Made by a program: the position numbers and the translations under genes. Below are positions 15,737 through 20,248 of a stretch of 20,248 nt of DNA, one piece after another. The DNA is from Candidatus Vogelbacteria bacterium (lineage in GTDB: Bacteria; Patescibacteria; Paceibacteria; UBA9973; UBA12445): contig JACQCW010000064.1 of the NCBI GenBank assembly GCA_016201425.1, forward strand, positions 1-20,248, in the 5' to 3' direction. The first letter of the stretch is position 1, and the number at the start of each line of letters is the position of its first letter. The notes beneath the pieces were generated by a model, which ran no database searches, was not told where the DNA came from, and worked only from the letters and a program-made list of their open reading frames with translations.

Positions 15737-16679
15737 AACAATAATATTAACCGCTTTAGCATTTTTGCCTTTTTTATCCATGGCCTTTTCAGAAACAACC
15801 GACGGTGGACAACTTACTGCAGAAATTACCCCAATCAACCCAGGCCCTAATACTGAAACATACATACATCTAGTAAGTTACGAAGTTGACCTAACCAGAT
15901 CATACATTTCTTGGATAATTAACAATACTAAACAAGAAGAAGGTATTGGAAAAGACTCCATAAAATTTGTAACTGGAAATGTGGGCAAAAAAGTGGTTTT
16001 AAATATCAAGGTTCTGACACCAGACGATAAACAAATAATCAAAAATATATCGATTCTTCCGGCTGACATTAATATCCTCTGGCAGTCAAAAGGTTATACT
16101 CCTCCTTTTTATAGAGGCAAATCTCTAGTGTCTGGTAACAGTACTGTAAAACTTATTGCAATTCCAAGTATTAAAAACGAGGCCGGGCAAACTATTAATC
16201 CGGCACAACTATCTTATAATTGGAAAGTTAATTATAAAGACTTCAAATCTGGATATGGCGCAAATAGTATAACAATAAACACTGGAGATTTGTGGGAAAA
16301 CACCATATCAGTAGATGCCTCTGAACCAAATCTCGGATTGGTAGCGACAAAGAGGATTGTTTTGACTCCATCAAAACTTAAACCATTAATTTATGTAACT
16401 GGTCCTCTTTCTGGACCTGTTTATTCTAATACAATCAAAGATGTTTTAAACATGGACAATCCAGAAACAACAATCAGAATAGAACCATTTTTCTTTGACG
16501 TACAAAACAACGATCCTGGTAAACTAGACTACGAATGGTATCTTAATTTCTCACCAATTACCACAAAAAGTAATGAATTAACACTTCGAAAACCAGATCT
16601 TGGTGGTGATTCTATATTAAACATAAGAACGATTGGGGTATCCCAACTTAATCAAACAAGCCTTCTTGTTAAATTCTAA
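15708..16679 (+). CDS. Secreted Ig/PKD-like beta-sandwich protein
   Basis: 323 aa. Signal peptide at residues 1-28 (KTIILTALAFLPFLSMAFS). The rest is beta-rich with two or three Ig/PKD-like repeats: YISWIINNTKQEEGIGKDS, LSYNWKVNYKDFKSGYGANSITI and LDYEWYLNFSPITTKSNELTL, each a W-containing strand followed by a polar loop and a return strand. Such domains mediate protein-protein contacts outside the membrane. ATG 15708 lies inside the previous gene; a GTG at 15717 is a possible alternative. A structural or scaffold role in the outer part of the apparatus is inferred. Confidence 0.75.
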   Translation: MNTVNKSIIKTIILTALAFLPFLSMAFSETTDGGQLTAEITPINPGPNTETYIHLVSYEVDLTRSYISWIINNTKQEEGIGKDSIKFVTGNVGKKVVLNIKVLTPDDKQIIKNISILPADINILWQSKGYTPPFYRGKSLVSGNSTVKLIAIPSIKNEAGQTINPAQLSYNWKVNYKDFKSGYGANSITINTGDLWENTISVDASEPNLGLVATKRIVLTPSKLKPLIYVTGPLSGPVYSNTIKDVLNMDNPETTIRIEPFFFDVQNNDPGKLDYEWYLNFSPITTKSNELTLRKPDLGGDSILNIRTIGVSQLNQTSLLVKF

Positions 16680-16695
16680 TGCAATTTATATAAAA

Positions 16696-17661
16696 ATGCT
16701 GAAAATATCACACAAAGTTAAATTTTATTTGCTGGGACTAACGCTAGTAGTATTACTTTTTCCAAACACACAAAGCCTAGCCGAAACACCGACCGCTCCA
16801 CCCACACCACCTGCTACTGGATATTACCTTTTACAACCAATAGGATCGTTTGATGCAAACACACCGATAAATGAAAGTAATTTTACAACCTATCTTCAAA
16901 CAATTGTAAATATCGCGATAGGTATCGCCGCAGCCCTCGCAGTGATTATGCTTATTTTTGGTGGCCTAGAATATGTATCAACCAGTATCAGTGAAGCTGC
17001 TAAAAAAGATGCAAAGGATAGGGTAACAAATGCCATTCTTGGAATACTCATCATTTTATCTGGTTACATTATTTTTTATACAATTAATCCAGACATACTA
17101 ACCTTAGGACTACCAAGAATTTTACCATTACCAGTAGGCTCACCTGCTAGTAGTAGAAAGGCATATGACCTGTCAAAAACGGGCGAACCGGCCTACACAG
17201 GGATAGATGATGGTAGTAACAATGGTAGTGGCACAGGATCTGGATCGGGGACTGGAAGCGGTAGTGGCACAGGATCTGGATCGGGGACTGGAAGCGGTAG
17301 TGGCACAGGATCTGGATCGGGGACTGGAAGCGGTAGTGGCACAGGATCTGGAACTGGCGGGACATATACATTGAGTGTTTCTCAATCCGGGAGTGGCTCT
17401 GGAACAGTCACCAGTTCGCCTGGTGGAATTGACTGTGGTAGTACATGCTCGGCCTCATTTGAAGCCGATTCGTCAGTTGAACTAAGTGCGAAACCAAACC
17501 TTGGCTCTACGTTTACTGGTTGGTCATTGTTATTATGTGGTTCGAGACTAGTTTGTGATCTTTTGCTTAATCAAGATAAAAGTGTGTCTGCTGAATTTAC
17601 TAATGCAGGTGGAGGAGGAACAGGAGGTGGAGGAGGAACAGGAACAGGAGGTGGAGGTTGA
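16696..17661 (+). CDS. VirB2-like pilin fused to repeat linker and InlB-like domain
   Basis: 321 aa. Signal peptide at residues about 1-30. The pilin core has two hydrophobic helices (about 70-95, IVNIAIGIAAALAVIMLIFGG, and 112-137, ITNAILGILIILSGYIIFY style) joined by EAAKKDAKDRV, the pattern of the T4SS pilin family of Patescibacteria. Residues 177-219 are a Gly/Ser/Thr linker from a perfect 36-bp repeat. Residues 224-300 resemble a divergent InlB B-repeat domain (TLSVSQSGSGSGTV, GIDCGSTC, VELSAKP, FTGWS, KSVSAEF) with four cysteines. The tail is Gly-rich. Ordinary family members end soon after the second helix. I chose ATG 16696 because it gives a proper signal peptide; upstream codons do not. 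TGA ends the frame inside the Gly-rich tail. Confidence 0.85.
   Translation: MLKISHKVKFYLLGLTLVVLLFPNTQSLAETPTAPPTPPATGYYLLQPIGSFDANTPINESNFTTYLQTIVNIAIGIAAALAVIMLIFGGLEYVSTSISEAAKKDAKDRVTNAILGILIILSGYIIFYTINPDILTLGLPRILPLPVGSPASSRKAYDLSKTGEPAYTGIDDGSNNGSGTGSGSGTGSGSGTGSGSGTGSGSGTGSGSGTGSGSGTGSGTGGTYTLSVSQSGSGSGTVTSSPGGIDCGSTCSASFEADSSVELSAKPNLGSTFTGWSLLLCGSRLVCDLLLNQDKSVSAEFTNAGGGGTGGGGGTGTGGGG
17224..17352 (+). repeat. 36-bp perfect tandem repeat in the pilin gene
   Basis: Three identical 36-bp units at 17230-17265, 17266-17301 and 17302-17337, preceded by the last 6 bp of a unit (17224-17229) and followed by 15 bp of a fourth (17338-17352). Each encodes the 12-residue unit GTGSGSGTGSGS. 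Full identity at third positions shows recent expansion or ongoing homogenisation. Confidence 0.97.
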
Positions 17662-17687
17662 GGAGGTTATCTAGTTAAAAAGTAATA

Positions 17688-19004
17688 ATGAACAACAACT
17701 TAACAAAAACATTGATAGTAATTGTGGTAGCTCTAATAATAATCCTCTCTGGTTTTGGTCTTTATAAATATATCTACAATAGATCATCTACGACCTCAAA
17801 TTTAGATAACGCCTCCACAACATCAGCTTTTCCACAAAGCCCAGACATTTCCGGACAGTATGGTTCTGATAGCAACACTACTATTACAAATACAAACAAG
17901 GCTACTAACGGAAGAAATACACAATCTTCCATCAGCTCAAGTGTAGCGGGATTTGATGTTAAGATTGTTTCAGATAAGCCAGTTTCAGGTTATTATTTTA
18001 TCGAAAAACAAGACCCTGACAACAAAGAACCAAAACTATATTTACGGTATTCAGAGAGGGAGAGCGGTCACCTATACGAAATCGCCTATAATGAAAATAT
18101 CCCAAGAGAAATTTCAAATACAACAATTACCAGAGTTTATGAGTCATACCACAACAACCTTGGAAATATTCTCCTTTATAGAAGACTGGATGAGAATAAC
18201 CAAGTTCAGAATATTTTGGCTAAACTTGGTGAAGGTCTAATTTCAACATCGACCGATAATATTTTAGCCAGTACTGTAGGAAAATTAAATCAAATACCCT
18301 TCCAAGCAGATATTCGAGAGGTTGCGATTTCACCGAATAGAGACAAGATATTTTATCTCACCGCTGCGGGTGATAACTTTATTGGGACAATTGATAATTT
18401 TAGTGATAAAGCAGGTGGCAAAAAACAAATATTTAGCTCTCCTTTGGGCGAATGGCTTGTACAGTGGCCAAAAGACAATACACTTTTCTTTAATACAAAA
18501 GCGGCGGCAGGTGTTCCGGGATACTTATTCTCTGTTGATGTAAGCAAACAGGATTTTACAAAAATTATTGGTGATATTAACGGACTGACAACCAATATTG
18601 GCCCTGATTTAAAAAAACTAATTTACTCCGAAAGCACAAATGGATTCGTCACCACATATCTTTATGATTTAACAAGAAACGACAAGTATTTATTGCCCAT
18701 TAAGACACTGCCAGAAAAGTGTGTTTGGGGTGGTATTGATGATAATCTACTGTATTGTGCTGTACCAGTCTCCCCAAACAATAATGATTATCCGGATTCT
18801 TGGTATCAGGGCACAGAGTCTTTTAATGATGAGATCTGGGTCATAAACCTCTTAACAGGACAAACAAATATAATCGCTGATCAAAATTCACTTGGTAGAA
18901 ATACAACGGTAGATGCAACCAACTTACAACTTAGCCCAAAAGAGAATTATCTATCTTTCATAAACAAAAAGGATCAATCTCTGTGGCTAGTTAAAATAAA
19001 ATAG
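17688..19004 (+). CDS. Membrane-anchored beta-propeller-like protein, last gene of the run
   Basis: 438 aa. N-terminal transmembrane helix (residues 5-27, LTKTLIVIVVALIIILSGFGLY), a Ser/Thr/Asn-rich linker to about residue 80, then a beta-rich domain. The latter has TolB/WD-like repeats: EVAISPNRDKIFYLTAAG, WLVQWPKDNTLFFNTKA, IGPDLKKLIYSES, LLYCAVP, EIWVINLLTGQT and LQLSPKENYLSFINKKD. Proteins of this shape occur with Patescibacteria pilus genes as far as I recall; the precise role is unknown. AGGAGG at 17661-17666 is 21 nt from the ATG, too far to serve it directly. The TAG stop is 2 nt from the stop of the convergent yidC. Confidence 0.75.
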   Translation: MNNNLTKTLIVIVVALIIILSGFGLYKYIYNRSSTTSNLDNASTTSAFPQSPDISGQYGSDSNTTITNTNKATNGRNTQSSISSSVAGFDVKIVSDKPVSGYYFIEKQDPDNKEPKLYLRYSERESGHLYEIAYNENIPREISNTTITRVYESYHNNLGNILLYRRLDENNQVQNILAKLGEGLISTSTDNILASTVGKLNQIPFQADIREVAISPNRDKIFYLTAAGDNFIGTIDNFSDKAGGKKQIFSSPLGEWLVQWPKDNTLFFNTKAAAGVPGYLFSVDVSKQDFTKIIGDINGLTTNIGPDLKKLIYSESTNGFVTTYLYDLTRNDKYLLPIKTLPEKCVWGGIDDNLLYCAVPVSPNNNDYPDSWYQGTESFNDEIWVINLLTGQTNIIADQNSLGRNTTVDATNLQLSPKENYLSFINKKDQSLWLVKIK

Positions 19005-19006
19005 AT

Positions 19007-19741
19007 CTATTTCACAAAGACAACAATCCTGTCTGCCTTATTTTTAACGTATAGTTCGTGGCCAATAGTAAAAAGGTTGTTAACTATCCAATATATTGAA
19101 ACTGCTGTATTTAGTTTATAGGAAACAAACATTATAAATAGGGGCAAAATAAATTTAATCTGAAAATTCATACTCTGTGCCAAACTATCACTTAAAGAAG
19201 ATTCTCCATTATTTAACCTCTTTGGGGTAGGGGGAAGAGAAAGTTGAACTTGCACAAACTGTGTTAATCCAACAAGTATAGATAAAAAAATATTTTTTTT
19301 AGTAAGATCAATCAACCCAAGAAGGGCAGAGCTTATAAAAGGTGGCTTAATAATAAAACTATAAATATCCACCGAAGTAATATCAATTCCCGTCCTGAAA
19401 ACAAAATATAATGCTAATATTATCGGCAACTGAATAAACATCAAAAATACCCCGGAAAAAGGGTTCACCCCGTGTTCTTTGTACAGATCCATAATCTTAA
19501 CAGCCTGCTCTTGTTGATTGTCTTTGTGTTTTTCCTTTATTTTTACCAGTTCTGGTTCAAGCTCTTTAAGTTTTTTTTGAGTCTTAATTGTCCTGTGAGA
19601 AATAGGAATTAAAATCATCTTTACAAACAGAGTCAAAACAACAACCGCTAAACCCAGATCGTGGTTCGGTAAAATTGCTGTCAATAAAACCAAACAATTA
19701 TACAGTGGTCTATAAAAAAAATTGTAATATATAAAGTGCAT
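19007..19741 (-). CDS. yidC: YidC/Oxa1-family membrane protein insertase
   Basis: 244 aa. Inserts proteins into the inner membrane, alone or with SecYEG. The first helix (PLYNCLVLLTAILP) and LGLAVVVLTLFVKMILIPISHRTIKTQKKLKELEPEL are typical, with the conserved Arg of the hydrophilic groove in the second helix. The cytoplasmic coiled hairpin (KIKEKHKDNQQEQAVKIMDLYKEHGVNPFSGVFLMFIQLPI) and later helices follow. It lacks the large periplasmic domain of Gram-negative YidC, as in Gram-positive and Patescibacteria forms. I chose ATG at 19739-19741, overlapping the rnpA stop as TGATG; a GTG one codon upstream is also possible. No jag/khpB gene follows; the pilus run converges instead. Confidence 0.95.
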   Translation of the reverse strand: MHFIYYNFFYRPLYNCLVLLTAILPNHDLGLAVVVLTLFVKMILIPISHRTIKTQKKLKELEPELVKIKEKHKDNQQEQAVKIMDLYKEHGVNPFSGVFLMFIQLPIILALYFVFRTGIDITSVDIYSFIIKPPFISSALLGLIDLTKKNIFLSILVGLTQFVQVQLSLPPTPKRLNNGESSLSDSLAQSMNFQIKFILPLFIMFVSYKLNTAVSIYWIVNNLFTIGHELYVKNKADRIVVFVK

Positions 19742-20076
19742 CACTTTATAAGTCTAGCTTGTTTTAAAATCATCACTATCTCTTTATTTAATTCGTTGTA
19801 ATTCAAATTGATTGCCGCGGGCTTAAAAAAGAAAACGCAGATTAAAGGTTTTTTTATTAAATTTTTATGTTTGTTTATTATATCTCGACTCCTTCTTTTT
19901 AGTAAATTCCTTTCGGTTGCTAACTTGGAAACCTTTAAAGATACAACAAACAAATATTGATTTGGTAATGTTAGTACGTTCTTTGGGGGTTGAATAAACC
20001 TAAGACTTAAAGTATTGGAATGTAATATTTTTCCACTCTTTAAAATTTCGGTAAAAATTTTTTTATTAATTCCCAT
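19741..20076 (-). CDS. rnpA: Ribonuclease P protein component
   Basis: 111 aa, basic. Assists the RNase P RNA in removing tRNA 5' leaders. The family signature (R)N..KRR.R is seen as ERNLLKRRSRDIINKH (residues 55-70), with FVVSLKVSK before it, and the length is normal. Its ATG overlaps the rpmH stop by one base (TAATG), and its TGA overlaps the yidC ATG by one base, so the three genes are translationally coupled. Confidence 0.93.
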   Translation of the reverse strand: MGINKKIFTEILKSGKILHSNTLSLRFIQPPKNVLTLPNQYLFVVSLKVSKLATERNLLKRRSRDIINKHKNLIKKPLICVFFFKPAAINLNYNELNKEIVMILKQARLIK

Positions 20077-20210
20077 TAAACAGATAGACGCGCTCTTTGT
20101 TTCCTCCTCCTTGCTTTAATAACCCTCTTGCCACCTGGCGCGCCTTTTCTGGCCAAAAAGCCGTGAACTCTACTTCTTTTCTTGTTTTTTGGATTATATG
20201 TTTTAGACAT
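20076..20210 (-). CDS. rpmH: 50S ribosomal protein L34
   Basis: 44 aa. Starts MSKTYNPKNKKRSRVHGFL and ends RARLSV, matching L34 (KRTYQPS..KR.R.HGF.AR ... ARRRKGR.RL.V) over its full length. Binds 23S rRNA in the large subunit. First gene of rpmH-rnpA-yidC. Only 38 nt of upstream sequence are present: a weak TTGATT-17-TAGACT promoter-like pair lies there and would give an almost leaderless transcript, with no Shine-Dalgarno. In many bacteria dnaA and oriC lie just upstream of rpmH, beyond this window. Confidence 0.96.
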   Translation of the reverse strand: MSKTYNPKNKKRSRVHGFLARKGAPGGKRVIKARRRKQRARLSV

Positions 20211-20248
20211 AAAGGCAGTCTACAATACAAAATGATTTAAATCAAGCA

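Noticed and set aside
16633..16695. Longer start for the pilin at 16633
   Set aside because: It would put a polar 21-residue stretch ahead of a well-formed signal peptide and overlap the previous gene. ATG 16696 is better.
17659..17661. TGA read as glycine (genetic code 25), prompted by TGA within Gly codons in the pilin
   Set aside because: TGA is needed as a stop at 13552-13554 (ATGA overlap with virB4) and at the end of rnpA (TGATG overlap with yidC). Reading through either gives unrelated sequence, and no gene has an internal TGA.
17828..17836. TTTTCCACA, a DnaA-box-like 9-mer
   Set aside because: A single copy inside a coding region with no cluster or AT-rich unwinding region near it; expected by chance.
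20092..20111. About 18 of 20 bases match between rpmH and one arm of the helicase palindrome
   Set aside because: The match falls on the conserved basic RRRKQRA stretch of L34, which its protein function explains. There is no second arm, so coincidence is more likely than a second element copy.

Overview
The window looks like a chromosomal segment of a Candidate Phyla Radiation (Patescibacteria) bacterium, most likely from the Parcubacteria side. The signs are a moderately AT-rich sequence, tightly packed genes with abutting or overlapping starts and mostly no Shine-Dalgarno sequence, a short Oxa1-type YidC, a PrgI / TraC-like / VirB4 / VirB6-like / small-pilin gene set of the kind seen in these phyla, and a lone protein (1659-2321) of a family I know only from Patescibacteria. 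TGA behaves as a stop codon, so this is not a TGA=Gly lineage. The lineage call is inference; no rRNA or tRNA is visible.

Layout. Positions 2-859 (+) hold the 3' part of a GluR0-like ligand-gated ion channel. Positions 920-2321 (-) hold two stand-alone genes, a DEDDh-type exonuclease-like protein and a Patescibacteria conserved hypothetical. Each has a strong ribosome binding site and an intrinsic terminator, and the second has a consensus sigma-70 promoter. Positions 2498-5352 (+) are a two-gene unit, a UvrD/PcrA-type helicase and rsmA. Both carry a perfect palindrome inside the reading frame.

Positions 5435-19004 (+) form one long run of twelve genes that reads as a minimal type IV secretion/pilus apparatus. 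In order: a membrane-anchored unknown, a 995-aa secreted Cys-rich protein, a VirB6/TrbL-like polytopic protein, a soluble partner, PrgI (VirB3-like), a TraC-like N-terminal-domain protein, the VirB4 ATPase, a small membrane protein, a secreted Ig/PKD-like protein, a VirB2-like pilin fused to a repeat linker and an InlB-like domain, and a membrane-anchored beta-propeller protein. No relaxase, VirD4 coupling protein or VirB11 ATPase is visible. I therefore infer a surface pilus or secretion device for attachment, effector export or DNA uptake, not a conjugative element.

Positions 19007-20210 (-) are the rpmH-rnpA-yidC unit, with one-base overlaps at both junctions. It converges on the pilus run with only two bases between the stop codons. 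In many bacteria this unit lies beside dnaA and oriC, so the replication origin may lie just beyond the right edge.

Most notable: a 23-bp perfect inverted repeat forming a 78-nt in-frame insert in the helicase gene, a second palindrome in a surface loop of rsmA, and a pilin that appears to carry an adhesin-like C-terminal domain on an expandable 36-bp repeat.
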